A stretch of DNA of 64,000 bases from CAISIP01 sp965278985 (GTDB lineage Bacteria; Pseudomonadota; Gammaproteobacteria; Burkholderiales; Burkholderiaceae_C): assembly GCA_965278985.1 (NCBI GenBank), contig OZ257131.1, positions 2,852,001-2,916,000 of the forward strand, given 5' to 3'. The translations under genes and the position numbers were made by a program. Below the pieces are notes generated by a model. That model saw nothing but the letters and a program-made list of their open reading frames with translations, searched no databases and was not told where the DNA came from. Every line of letters begins with the position of its first letter. Within the stretch, counting starts at the first letter, position 1. Below, in pieces: positions 8,779-17,748 of this stretch.

Positions 8779-9552
8779 ATGGAATTCAAGACCCTGCTCG
8801 TCACGATCGAAGACGGCGTGGCCGTCATCACGCTGAACCGACCGCCCGTCAACGCGCAGAACGCCGAGATGCGCTCGGACCTGATCGAGTGCTTCGACAC
8901 GCTGAGCGACACACCCGAGGTGGCCTGCATCGTGCTCACAGGCCAGGGCAAGGTGTTCTCTGCCGGTGCCGACATCCGCGAGCGCCCCAACATGGCCGGC
9001 ATCCCAGGCGCCTATGGCCGTCACAACCGGCTCACACGCGAGTGCACGAATGCCATGCTGGAGTGTTCCAAGCCCATCGTCGCGGCCATCAACGGCGCCG
9101 CGCTGGGCGCGGGCTTTGGCCTGGTGCTGGGGTCCGACATCTGGGTGGCCTCGGAGAACGCGTACGTTTCCATGCCCGAGATCAACGTGGGCCTCGCTGG
9201 CGGCGCCACCTTCCTGCAAAAGCATTTCAGCCAGTCGCGCGCACGCCGCATGTTCTTCACGGGCATGCAGGTCCCGGCGCAGGAGCTGTACCGCCTGGGC
9301 CTGGTCGAAGCCTGCCTGCCGCCCGAGGAGCTGATGCCCTACGCCATGGAGATCGCCCGCGAGATCGCCTCGAAGAGCCCGATCGCCATGCGCCTGGCCA
9401 AGGAAGCCGCCCGCATGACGCTGCACATGCCCACGCGCGAAGCCTACCGCTACGAGCAGGGCAACACGGTGGCCCTGTCCAAGACCGAAGACGCCAAGGA
9501 AGCCCAGCAGGCCTTCCTGGAAAAGCGCAAGCCCGTCTACGTCGGCCGCTGA
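8779..9552 (+). CDS. Enoyl-CoA hydratase/isomerase family protein (crotonase)
   Basis: 257 residues. Crotonase features are visible: VAVITLNRPPVNAQNAEM at the N-terminus, the oxyanion-hole strand SAGADIRERPN, the second oxyanion loop NGAALGAGFGLVLGSDI and the acidic region MPEINVGLAGGATFL. It would add water to, isomerise or cleave an enoyl-CoA or ketoacyl-CoA. It sits 26 bases after the acyl-CoA synthetase in the same operon and before a TetR gene, consistent with beta-oxidation-type degradation of the CoA ester. The reaction type cannot be decided from sequence alone. Confidence 0.9.
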   Translation: MEFKTLLVTIEDGVAVITLNRPPVNAQNAEMRSDLIECFDTLSDTPEVACIVLTGQGKVFSAGADIRERPNMAGIPGAYGRHNRLTRECTNAMLECSKPIVAAINGAALGAGFGLVLGSDIWVASENAYVSMPEINVGLAGGATFLQKHFSQSRARRMFFTGMQVPAQELYRLGLVEACLPPEELMPYAMEIAREIASKSPIAMRLAKEAARMTLHMPTREAYRYEQGNTVALSKTEDAKEAQQAFLEKRKPVYVGR

Positions 9553-9597
9553 GCAGCCGCTGCTCGCACTTGACCTCCCGCCGCGCCGTTTCTCTAT

Positions 9598-9632
9598 GAT
9601 GGTCCGTTGATTTACCTGATCGGAAGACCATC
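9598..9632. promoter_or_regulatory. Inverted repeat upstream of tetR gene
   Basis: GATGGTC (9598-9604) and GACCATC (9626-9632) form perfect seven-base arms around a 21-base AT-richer spacer. The repeat ends three bases before the tetR start codon. It could be the regulator's own operator; the arms are rather far apart for a simple TetR site, so this is tentative. Confidence 0.35.
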
Positions 9633-9635
9633 TCC

Positions 9636-10340
9636 ATGTCCACGCGCAAAGCCGCCAACACCGTGCCCGCCACCACCGAAGCCCCTGATCCGCTGGACAC
9701 GCGCGAAAACCAGTTGCTGGGCATCGCGCGCACGCTGTTCGCACGCAACGGTTACGACCGCACCTCGCTGCGCGACATCGCCGAGGCCGCCAACATCACC
9801 AAGGCCGCGCTGTACTACTACTTCCCCAACAAGGACGCGCTCTTCGAGCGCGTGGTGCTGGAGTCGCTGCAGCGGCTGCATGAGCAGGTGTCCACGGCGG
9901 TCGCCAAGGCCCAGGGGCCGACGGCACGCATCCGCGCCTTCATGGAGTCCTCGGCCTATGTGCAGGACCATGGGCGCGACCGCTGGATCGCCGGCTCCAA
10001 CGCCTTCTGGCAGGCTGCCACGGAAGGGCACCGGCTCGCGGCGCTGAAGCTGCGGGACAGTTACGAGCAGCTGCTTCGCCAGTGCATCGCCGAGGGCGTC
10101 GCGGCCGGCGAGCTGCGTCCCGTGGACCCGGCCATGGCGGGCCGCTTCCTGCTCTCGGCGCTGAACCACATGCCGCGTTGGCACAAGCCCGACGGCAAGC
10201 TCAGCGCCGTGCAGGTGATGCAGCAGTTCCTGGACATGCTGATGTATGGCCTGGTGCAGGAACGTGCTGACGCACCCGCCGTTACCGACACCACCGCAGC
10301 CGCTGCGCCCGCGCGGCGGCGCAAGACAGCCACGGCCTGA
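9636..10340 (+). CDS. TetR/AcrR family transcriptional regulator
   Basis: 234 residues. The N-terminal helix-turn-helix (about 25-70) reads ARTLFARNGYDRTSLRDIAE followed by ANITKAALYYYFPNKDALFE, a textbook TetR DNA-binding domain. The C-terminal half is the helical ligand and dimer domain, with a basic tail (ARRRKTATA). Because it lies inside the degradation array between a crotonase and a Bug receptor, it probably senses an acyl-CoA or pathway intermediate and controls the downstream genes. An inverted repeat abuts its start. Confidence 0.92.
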   Translation: MSTRKAANTVPATTEAPDPLDTRENQLLGIARTLFARNGYDRTSLRDIAEAANITKAALYYYFPNKDALFERVVLESLQRLHEQVSTAVAKAQGPTARIRAFMESSAYVQDHGRDRWIAGSNAFWQAATEGHRLAALKLRDSYEQLLRQCIAEGVAAGELRPVDPAMAGRFLLSALNHMPRWHKPDGKLSAVQVMQQFLDMLMYGLVQERADAPAVTDTTAAAAPARRRKTATA

Positions 10341-10381
10341 CGCCGCCCGCGGCGTTCACCACCACCCCACACGGAGACTCC

Positions 10382-11440
10382 ATGCAAAAAACACCATCGC
10401 CCCTGCGCGCCCCTTTGGTTTACTTGTCGGCAAGTAAGGTTGTGCACCGCAGCACGATCCTGCGCCGCGGCGTGCAAGCCATGGTGGCCACCGCCGCAGT
10501 CGCCTTGCTGCCGTCCCTCGCACTCGCGCAGACGGCCGCCACCTTCCCCAGCGGCCCGGTCACGATGATCGTGCCCTACGCCGCCGGCGGCCTCACCGAC
10601 AACCTGGCACGCGCACTGGGCCAGCGACTGGGCGAGAAATGGGGCCAGCCCGTGGTGGTGGACAACAAGGCCGGTGGCGGCACCGTCATCGGCACGGCCG
10701 CCGCAGCGCGTGCACCGGCCGACGGCCGTACGCTGCTGGTGACCAGCTTCGGCTTCACCACCAACCCCTTCATGGTGGCGAACCTGCCGTACAAGGAAAG
10801 CGCCTTCACGCCGCTGGCCCTGATCGCCAACGCGCCCGCGATCCTGTTCGTGAACGCCTCGGTGCCGGCCAACAACATCCCCGAGCTGATCCAGTACATC
10901 AAGACCTCGGGCAAGCCCTTCACCTTCGCATCCTCGGGCAACGGCTCGAGCCCGCACATCGGCGCCGAGCTCTTCGCATCGCAGGTCGGCGTGGAGATCA
11001 TCCACGTGCCCTACAAGGGCAACGGCCCGGCCATCAACGACCTCGTGGGTGGGCAAGTCAACGCGCTCTTCGACTCCAAGGCCACGATGTCCTTCGTGAA
11101 GGCCGGCAAGCTCAAGGCGCTGGGCGTCACCTCGCTGACCCCGAGCTCCATCGCACCGGAGCTCAAGCCCCTGGCGCAGCAGGGTGTGCCCGCGCTGGCG
11201 AACTTCGCCACCGGCAGCTGGTTCGGCGTGCTGGTGCCCGAAGGCGTGCCGCGCGACATCCAGGCCAGGCTGTACGCGGACATCCGCGCCGTCCTGGAAA
11301 CCCAAGGCATGAAGGAAGCCATCGACCGCTCCGGCGTGGAACCCGTGCTGATGACGCAAGCCGAATTCGGCGCCTACCTCAAGGCCGAGGGCGAGAAGTG
11401 GGGCCCCGTCATCAAGGCCAAGAACATCAAGGCCGATTGA
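10382..11440 (+). CDS. Bug family tripartite tricarboxylate transporter receptor (periplasmic)
   Basis: 352 residues. A basic N-terminus with a hydrophobic stretch ending SLALAQ (about 45-50) is a secretion signal; an Arg pair (ILRRGVQAM) precedes it. The mature part has the Bug signatures FPSGPVTMIVPYAAGG, VVVDNKAGGGTVIGT and VPYKGNGPAINDLVGGQV. Bug proteins bind organic acids and deliver them to a TctAB membrane pair. No tctA or tctB gene occurs in this window, so this is an orphan receptor, which is common in Burkholderiales. GGAGA precedes the ATG. The ligand may be the cluster's substrate or an intermediate acid. Confidence 0.92.
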   Translation: MQKTPSPLRAPLVYLSASKVVHRSTILRRGVQAMVATAAVALLPSLALAQTAATFPSGPVTMIVPYAAGGLTDNLARALGQRLGEKWGQPVVVDNKAGGGTVIGTAAAARAPADGRTLLVTSFGFTTNPFMVANLPYKESAFTPLALIANAPAILFVNASVPANNIPELIQYIKTSGKPFTFASSGNGSSPHIGAELFASQVGVEIIHVPYKGNGPAINDLVGGQVNALFDSKATMSFVKAGKLKALGVTSLTPSSIAPELKPLAQQGVPALANFATGSWFGVLVPEGVPRDIQARLYADIRAVLETQGMKEAIDRSGVEPVLMTQAEFGAYLKAEGEKWGPVIKAKNIKAD

Positions 11441-11454
11441 TCCGGATGGATCCC

Positions 11455-12228
11455 ATGACCGCACACGCACCTTTCAGTCCCACCGACACCCAGGTCGCCG
11501 ACCGCCTGGCCGGCCGGCGCATCCTGGTGACCGGCGCCGCCTCCGGCATCGGCCGGGCCATTGCCGAACTCTTCGTGCGCGCCGGTGCCCACGTGGCGGC
11601 GCTGGACCGCCGGCAGCCTGAGCCGTTGGCCGGCGCTGCCGCGCAGTCCCTCTGCTGCGAGGCCTACATCACAGACCCGCAGGCCGTGGAGCGCGCCGTG
11701 CAGCAGGCCGTGGCAGGCTTCGGCGGGCTGGACGGTGTGGTCAACGCGGCCGGCATCGCCAACACCGACTGGGCCGATGCCGTGTCGCTGGAGGACTGGA
11801 AGCGCGTGATCGACGTGAACCTCACGGGCACCTTCAACGTCAGCCGCGCCGCCCTGCCGCACCTGCGCACGGCCGGTGCCGGCACCATCGTCAACCTGTC
11901 CTCGGGCCAGGGCCTGCAGCCCTTCAAGCAGCGCAGCGCTTATGCGGCCTCCAAGGCCGGCGTGATCGCCTTCTCGAAATGCATCGCCATGGAGTGGGCG
12001 CCGCAGGTGCGCGTCAACACCATCTGCCCCGGCGCGGTGGACACGCCCATGGTGCGCGCCGGCTACAGCGCCGAGACCCTGCGCACGCAGGTGGGCCCGC
12101 GTTACGCGCTGGAGCGCATCGGCGAGCCGCAGGAGATCGCGATGGCGGCGCTCTACCTCAGCAGCGCGGAGTCCTCGTTCGTCACCGGCATCGTCCTCGC
12201 AGTGGACGGTGGCCGCAGCTACCACTGA
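11455..12228 (+). CDS. SDR family oxidoreductase (second of four)
   Basis: 257 residues from the ATG at 11455; an in-frame ATG at 11446 is possible, but the GGA-rich stretch at 11444-11450 better serves 11455. Motifs: TGAASGIG for the cofactor, NAAGIANTDW, the catalytic Ser in NLSSGQGLQPF and YAASK (Y-x3-K), then the NTICPGAVDTPM loop. It follows the Bug gene by 14 bases. A hairpin-rich spacer follows it, so transcription may partly stop here. It is probably a hydroxyacyl or alcohol dehydrogenase of the pathway. Confidence 0.9.
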   Translation: MTAHAPFSPTDTQVADRLAGRRILVTGAASGIGRAIAELFVRAGAHVAALDRRQPEPLAGAAAQSLCCEAYITDPQAVERAVQQAVAGFGGLDGVVNAAGIANTDWADAVSLEDWKRVIDVNLTGTFNVSRAALPHLRTAGAGTIVNLSSGQGLQPFKQRSAYAASKAGVIAFSKCIAMEWAPQVRVNTICPGAVDTPMVRAGYSAETLRTQVGPRYALERIGEPQEIAMAALYLSSAESSFVTGIVLAVDGGRSYH

Positions 12229-12262
12229 GACATGGACGCCCCCCGATCCGCCTTCGGCTCCT

Positions 12263-12301
12263 CCCCCCACTGGGGGGCGGGCCGGCCGCTTCGGAGCGGC
12301 C
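12263..12301. repeat. Tandem GC hairpins (terminator-like intergenic repeat)
   Basis: Two stem-loops occur back to back: CCCCCC-ACT-GGGGGG (12263-12277) and GGCCGCT-TCGG-AGCGGCC (12284-12301). No T-tract follows, so this is not a classic intrinsic terminator. A hairpin of the same CCCCC/GGGGG type occurs at 57475-57500. Such elements are common between genes in Comamonadaceae (recalled knowledge). Confidence 0.55.
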
Positions 12302-12360
12302 GTGCGCGGCGGCCCCTGGTATCGGACGCCAACTAAATTGACATGACAGGAGTAGTCTCT

Positions 12361-14007
12361 ATGCAAGGCCTGATGCAGCAACACCAGCTGCTGCTCTCCG
12401 GACTCATCGACCATGCCGCCGCCTTCCACGGCGAGCGCGAGATCGTCTCGCACCTGGTCGACGGCAGCACCCACCGCAGCAACTGGCGCGCGGTGCAGCA
12501 GCGCGCCAAGCGCCTGGCCAACGCGCTGACCACGCTGGGCGTGCAGCCCGGTGACCGCGTCGCCACGCTGGCCTGGAACACGCACCGCCATGTGGAGCTG
12601 TACTTCGGCGTCTCGGGCATGGGCGCGGTCACGCACACTGTGAACCCGCGGCTGTTCCCCGAGCAGATCGTCTACATCCTGAACCACGCCGAAGACGGCT
12701 ACGTCTTCTTCGACACCAGCTTCGCCGAGCTGCTGGCCAGCGTGGCACCGCAGCTCACGCATGCCAAGGGTTTCGTCGCGATGTGCAACCGCGACCAGAT
12801 GCCGAAGGTCGCGCTGCCCAACCTGATGTGTTACGAAGACCTGCTGGACGCCGCCTCGCCCGACTACACCTGGCCGCGCTTCGACGAGAACACCGCCTCG
12901 TCGCTGTGCTACACCTCCGGCACCACGGGCAACCCCAAGGGCGTGCTCTACAGCCACCGCTCCACGGTGCTGCACTCCTTCACGGCCTGCACCACCGACG
13001 GCCTGGGCCTGTCGGCGCGCGACAGCGTACTGCTGGTGGTGCCGCTGTTCCACGTCAACGCCTGGGGCATTCCGTATGCCGGCGCGATGTGCGGCGCCAA
13101 GCTGGTGCTGCCCGGCCCCAACCTGGCGGGCGAGAACATCTGGCGCCTGCTGCGCGAGGAGCGTTGCAACTTCTCGCTGGGCGTGCCCACCGTGTGGCTG
13201 GGCCTGTTCGACTACGTGGAGCGCAACCGCGACAAGCTCGACCTGTCCGAGATCGCGCTCAAGCGCCTGGTGGTGGGCGGCTCGGCCTGCCCGCGCGCGA
13301 TGATCGAGAAGTTCGAGACGCTGTTCGGCGCCTACGTCATCCACGCCTGGGGCATGTCCGAGACCAGCCCGCTGGCAAGCATCGGCATGCCGCTGGCCAA
13401 GCACGAAGGCATCGGGCTGCAGGATCGCTTCGACATGCAGGCCAAGCAGGGCCGCGCGATCTACGGCGTGGACATCGAGATCTTCGGCGAAGACGGCCAA
13501 CCGCTGCCGCACGATGGCAAGGCCTTCGGCGACCTCAAGGCGCGCGGCCCCTGGGTGGCCTCGGGTTACTACCGCGCCGAAGGCGGCTCGGTGCTGGACC
13601 CGGATGGCTGGTTCGCCACGGGTGACGTGGCCACGCTGGACGCGGATGGTTTCGTGCAGATCACGGACCGCTCCAAGGACGTGATCAAGTCCGGCGGTGA
13701 ATGGATCTCCTCCATCGACCTGGAAAACGCCGCCGTGGGCCACCCCGCCGTGCAGGAAGCCGCCGTGATCGGCGTGGCCCACTCGCGCTGGCAGGAGCGC
13801 CCGCTGCTGCTGATCCTGCCCAAGACGGGCCAGACACCCACGCGCGAAGAGATCCTGGCCTTCATGGACGGCAAGGTCGCGAAGTGGTGGATGCCCGATG
13901 ACGTGGTGTTCGTCGAATCGCTACCCCACACCGCCACCGGCAAGCTGCAGAAGCTGAAGCTGCGCGAGCAGTTCCGCGGCCACACCCTTCCTACCGACAA
14001 GGCCTGA
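12361..14007 (+). CDS. AMP-forming acyl-CoA synthetase (medium/long-chain acyl-CoA ligase-like)
   Basis: 548 residues. The adenylate-forming core motif YTSGTTGNPKGVLYSHRS is intact, followed by the A5-type HAWGMSETSP, the hinge motif GWFATGDVA and the C-terminal lysine motif TATGKLQKLKLRE. The protein resembles AlkK/FadD-type ligases, for example around VNPRLFPEQIVYILNHAED. I use the ATG at 12361, which has AGGAG at a suitable distance; an upstream in-frame ATG at 12343 is less likely. It activates a carboxylic acid to acyl-CoA with release of AMP and PPi. Being followed by a double acyl-CoA dehydrogenase suggests it feeds that enzyme. Confidence 0.9.
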   Translation: MQGLMQQHQLLLSGLIDHAAAFHGEREIVSHLVDGSTHRSNWRAVQQRAKRLANALTTLGVQPGDRVATLAWNTHRHVELYFGVSGMGAVTHTVNPRLFPEQIVYILNHAEDGYVFFDTSFAELLASVAPQLTHAKGFVAMCNRDQMPKVALPNLMCYEDLLDAASPDYTWPRFDENTASSLCYTSGTTGNPKGVLYSHRSTVLHSFTACTTDGLGLSARDSVLLVVPLFHVNAWGIPYAGAMCGAKLVLPGPNLAGENIWRLLREERCNFSLGVPTVWLGLFDYVERNRDKLDLSEIALKRLVVGGSACPRAMIEKFETLFGAYVIHAWGMSETSPLASIGMPLAKHEGIGLQDRFDMQAKQGRAIYGVDIEIFGEDGQPLPHDGKAFGDLKARGPWVASGYYRAEGGSVLDPDGWFATGDVATLDADGFVQITDRSKDVIKSGGEWISSIDLENAAVGHPAVQEAAVIGVAHSRWQERPLLLILPKTGQTPTREEILAFMDGKVAKWWMPDDVVFVESLPHTATGKLQKLKLREQFRGHTLPTDKA

Positions 14008-14056
14008 CTACCCCGCAAGCCGCCACGGTGGCGGCATGCATCGACTTCCGGACCCC

Positions 14057-16408
14057 ATGACGAATCTCGACGAAACCCAGACGATGCTGCGCGACAGCGT
14101 GCAGGCATTCCACGAACGGCTACCCGCCCCGGCGCGCGTGCGCCGCATCCGCGATACCGCGGTGCCCTTCGACCGCGCCGTGTGGCGCGAGATGGCCGAG
14201 GCCGGCTGGTTCGGCGTGCTGGTGCCCGAAGAGCTCGGTGGCCATGGCCTGGGTGCGACTGAGGCCGCGCTGATCGCCAGCGAGCTGGGCCGCGGCCTCA
14301 CGCCCGAACCCTTCGTGGCCAGCGGTGTGCTGGTGGTGCAGGCGCTGGTACCGCTCGCGACCGGATCGGCACCCGAATCGGCCGCCGTGCGCGCATTGCT
14401 GGAAGCCGTGGTGGGTGGTGAGACGGTCGCTGCATTGGCCTGGCAGGAAGCCGCCGGCGCTTTGGATCTCGACAACATCCAGCTGCAGGCCCGCAAACAC
14501 GGCGACGGCTGGCAACTGCAGGGCGCGCAGAAGCGCTTTATTCCGCTGGCCTCCGCTGCAGACGGCTTCCTTGTCTACGCACTCGACGCCGGCATCCCCG
14601 CGCTGTTCTGGCTGAAGGCCGACCAGGCCGGTCTCACTGTGCAGAACAGCCGCACGGTCGACGGCCTGAACTTCGGCGACATCGCCTTCGACGGCGCGAC
14701 GCTGCCTGCGGACGCGCTGCTGGCCCGCGGCCCTGCCGTGCGCGAAGCCGTGGCACAGGCCATCGAACTCGCCCGCCTGGTCTCGTCCTTCGAACTTGTG
14801 GGCGTGGCCGAGCGCGCGCTGGAGACCACGGTCGCCTACACCTCGCAGCGCGTGCAGTTCGGCAAACCCATCGCCTCCTTCCAGGCGCTGCAGCACCGCA
14901 TGGTCGACATGTGGATGCACTGCCAGCTGGCCCGCGCCTCGGCCGAGAACGCGCTGCTGGACTGGACCCGCCCCGCAGACGAGGTCACGCGCGTCCAGTC
15001 GCTGCGCGCCGCGCGTGCGCGCGCCGGCGCCACGGCCCTGCTGGTGGGCAAGGCCGCCATCCACTTGCACGGTGGCATGGGCATCGCTGACGAGACCGAC
15101 ATCGGCCTGTGCCTCAAGCGCGGCCTGACACTCTCCGCCTGGCTGGGCAACCCGCTGTGGCAGCGGGGCCAGTTCATCGCCGAGCTGCAGAAAAGCGGCC
15201 GCGTGCGCCAGGGCGATCCCGCACCCGTGGTGGTGGCCGACGACGTGGACGTGGCCGAGCTGCCCGACGAGGAATTCCGCCGCGTGCTGGCGACCTGGAT
15301 CGCCGCGAACTATCCCGCGGAGAAGCGCTTCATGAAGAAGCGTGCCTTCTATGCCGACATCTCCGACTGGTACCAGTCGCTGTCGAAGAAAGGCTGGCTC
15401 GCGCCCGCCTGGCCCAAGTCGGCCGGCGGCATGGGCCTGTCGGCCACCAAGCAGGTGATCTACGCCGAAGAGATCGCGCGCTACGGCTGCGCGCGCATCC
15501 CCGACCATGGTCTCGCCATCGGCAAGCTGCTGCTGATGCACGGCACGCCCGAGCAGATCGACTACCACCTGCCGCGCGTGCTGAGCGGCGAGATCATGTG
15601 GTGCCAGGGCTACTCCGAGCCCAACGCCGGCTCCGACCTGGCCAGCCTGCGCACGCGGGCCGACCGCGACGGCGACGACCTGATCGTCAACGGCCAGAAG
15701 ATCTGGACCACGCTGGGCCCGGGCGCCGACTGGATGTTCGCCCTCGTGCGCACCAGCAAGGCCGAAGGCATGGCCAAGCAGCGCGGCATCACCTTCCTGC
15801 TGATCAACCTGAAAACGCCCGGCGTCAAGGTGCGCCCCATCGTCAACCTCAAGGGCGAAGGCGAGTTCAGCGAGGTGTTCTTCGACAACGTGCGCGTGCC
15901 TGTCTCCAACGTGGTGGGCCGCATCGACGACGGCTGGAACGTGGCCAACTCCTTCCTGCGCGAAGAGCGCATCTTCTTCGGCACGCCACGCCAGTGTGAA
16001 TACGCGCTGGCCCAGCTGGACCGCCTGGTGGAAGCCACCAACGCGCTGGACGATGCCGGCTTCCGCGACCGTTATGCGCAGATCGTGCTCGACGTGCGTG
16101 ACCTCAAGGCCGCCTTCGAACTCTTCATGGGCCGCCTGCGCAATGGCGAGGAGCTGGGCCCCGATGTGTCCTACCTCAAGATCTGGGGCACCGAGACCTA
16201 CCAGCGCATCACCGACGAGCTGGTGCAGCTCGCCGGCGATCAAGGCGGCCAGATGGATGACGTGGTCATCGGTGGCATCGCGGCCGACGTGATGGGCCAG
16301 TACCTGGATTCGCGCATGCCCGCCATCTTCGGCGGCTCCAACGAGATCCAGCGCAACATCCTCGCCAAACAGATCCTGGCCTTGCCCTCGGGCAGCGCCA
16401 AGGGCTGA
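14057..16408 (+). CDS. Double-length acyl-CoA dehydrogenase (two fused ACAD units)
   Basis: 783 residues, about twice the family length. Residues about 5-380 form one ACAD unit (WFGVLVPEELGGHGLGATEA, then QFGKPIASFQALQH and LHGGMGIADETDI). From about 405 a second complete unit follows (GWLAPAWPKSAGGMGLSA, YSEPNAGSDLASL, GQKIWTT and the end FGGSNEIQRNILAKQIL). Neither half shows the glutamate of medium-chain enzymes just before the final helix: the second half reads IFGGSNE. Known steroid-type ACADs work as alpha2beta2 pairs or as fusions (FadE26-27 and CasC types), so this chain may be a single-gene version. It would introduce a double bond into a bulky acyl-CoA. The start is uncertain; an ATG at 14036 is also in frame. 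Confidence 0.85.
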   Translation: MTNLDETQTMLRDSVQAFHERLPAPARVRRIRDTAVPFDRAVWREMAEAGWFGVLVPEELGGHGLGATEAALIASELGRGLTPEPFVASGVLVVQALVPLATGSAPESAAVRALLEAVVGGETVAALAWQEAAGALDLDNIQLQARKHGDGWQLQGAQKRFIPLASAADGFLVYALDAGIPALFWLKADQAGLTVQNSRTVDGLNFGDIAFDGATLPADALLARGPAVREAVAQAIELARLVSSFELVGVAERALETTVAYTSQRVQFGKPIASFQALQHRMVDMWMHCQLARASAENALLDWTRPADEVTRVQSLRAARARAGATALLVGKAAIHLHGGMGIADETDIGLCLKRGLTLSAWLGNPLWQRGQFIAELQKSGRVRQGDPAPVVVADDVDVAELPDEEFRRVLATWIAANYPAEKRFMKKRAFYADISDWYQSLSKKGWLAPAWPKSAGGMGLSATKQVIYAEEIARYGCARIPDHGLAIGKLLLMHGTPEQIDYHLPRVLSGEIMWCQGYSEPNAGSDLASLRTRADRDGDDLIVNGQKIWTTLGPGADWMFALVRTSKAEGMAKQRGITFLLINLKTPGVKVRPIVNLKGEGEFSEVFFDNVRVPVSNVVGRIDDGWNVANSFLREERIFFGTPRQCEYALAQLDRLVEATNALDDAGFRDRYAQIVLDVRDLKAAFELFMGRLRNGEELGPDVSYLKIWGTETYQRITDELVQLAGDQGGQMDDVVIGGIAADVMGQYLDSRMPAIFGGSNEIQRNILAKQILALPSGSAKG

Positions 16409-16484
16409 TGCGCTCCACCGCTTCTTTCGTTGTTTTCTTCCCCGCGTTCCCTTTCCTCAACCCCACCGACCCCAGGAGACTGCC

Positions 16485-17723
16485 ATGACAAACCGTGCAC
16501 ATTCCACCACCGGCCTGCGCGCCGCCTTGACCACCGTCGCCGCAGCCATCGCACTCGCAGCGGGCAGCGCACACGCCCAGATCTCGGACGACGTGGTCCG
16601 CATCGGCGTCATGGGCGACGTGAGCGGCCCTTACTCCGGCAACGGCGGCCCCGGCTCCGTGCTCGCAGCCCGCATGGCCATCGAAGACTTCGGTGGCACC
16701 GTGGCCGGCAAGAAGATCGAGCTGCTCTCGGTCGATGACCAGAACAAGCCCGACGTGGGCCTGAACGCCGCGCGCAAGTGGCTGGAGACGGACAAGGTCG
16801 ACACCATCGTCGGCGGCTCGGCTTCGTCCATCGCACTGGGCGTGCAGACCCTGATGAAGGAAAAGCAGAAGCCCTACCTGATCGCCGGCACCGTGTCGTC
16901 CGACCTCACGGGCAAGGCCTGCTCGCCGATGGGCGTGCAGTTCCTGGTGGACACCTACTCGCTGCCCAAGGCCGGCGTGCAGCTGCTCATCAACAAGGGC
17001 ATCAAGGACTTCTTCTTCATCACCGTGGACTACGCCTTCGGTGCCGCGCTGCAGGCCGAGGCCACGCGCTTCGTGCAGGCGGCGGGTGGCAAGGTGGTGG
17101 GTTCGGTGAAGCACCCGCTGGGCGCCACCGACTATTCGTCCTACCTGCTGCAGGCGCAGTCCAGCGGCGCCAAGGCCATCGTGATCCTGAACGCGGGCCT
17201 GGACCTGTCCAACTCGCTCAAGCAGGCAGCCGAGTTCCGCATCGCGCGCGGCGGCCAGACGGTCAGCGTGTTCGGCATGACCATCAACAGCGTGACGGCC
17301 ATGGGCCTGGACACCGCTGCCGGCCTGAACATCACCGTGCCCTTCTACTGGGACCAGGACGATGCCACCCGCGCATGGAGCAAGCGCTTCATGGAGAAGA
17401 ACAACGGCGTGGTGCCCACCTACATCCAGGCCGGTGTCTACAGCGCGGTCAACCACTACCTGAAGGCCGTGAAGGACGCAGGCACCGATGCCGGCCCTGC
17501 CGTGATGGCCAAGATGAAGTCCACGCCCGTGAACGACTTCATGACCAAGAACGCGCCGATCCGCGAAGACGGCCAGGTCATGCGCGCCGTGTACCCGGTG
17601 GAAGTGAAGACCGCCGCCGAGTCCAAGGGCAAGTACGACTACTACAAGATCGGCAGTGCCATCCCCGCCGAGCAGGTCTTCCGCCCGATGTCCGAAGGCG
17701 GCTGCGACTTCGTGAAGAAGTAA
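16485..17723 (+). CDS. ABC transporter substrate-binding protein, LivK/branched-chain amino acid type (copy 1)
   Basis: 412 residues with a signal peptide ending near GSAHA (about 28). The mature protein begins QISDDVVRIGVMGDVSGPYS, the start of periplasmic-binding-protein type I (Peripla_BP_6) receptors. Two lobes follow, and the protein ends with RPMSEGGCDFVKK. It lies 76 bases after the ACAD and 25 bases before a near-duplicate receptor gene. With LivG/F/H/M at 21053-24451 it makes an uptake system. In catabolic clusters such receptors bind aromatic or alicyclic acids rather than amino acids, so the name says nothing about the ligand. Confidence 0.92.
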   Translation: MTNRAHSTTGLRAALTTVAAAIALAAGSAHAQISDDVVRIGVMGDVSGPYSGNGGPGSVLAARMAIEDFGGTVAGKKIELLSVDDQNKPDVGLNAARKWLETDKVDTIVGGSASSIALGVQTLMKEKQKPYLIAGTVSSDLTGKACSPMGVQFLVDTYSLPKAGVQLLINKGIKDFFFITVDYAFGAALQAEATRFVQAAGGKVVGSVKHPLGATDYSSYLLQAQSSGAKAIVILNAGLDLSNSLKQAAEFRIARGGQTVSVFGMTINSVTAMGLDTAAGLNITVPFYWDQDDATRAWSKRFMEKNNGVVPTYIQAGVYSAVNHYLKAVKDAGTDAGPAVMAKMKSTPVNDFMTKNAPIREDGQVMRAVYPVEVKTAAESKGKYDYYKIGSAIPAEQVFRPMSEGGCDFVKK

Positions 17724-17748
17724 GCCACCCACCGCGCCGGAGACACGC

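Noticed and set aside
12263..12301. Standard intrinsic terminator or CRISPR-like repeat
   Set aside because: There is no T-tract after the stems and no regularly spaced repeat; it is kept only as a hairpin repeat.
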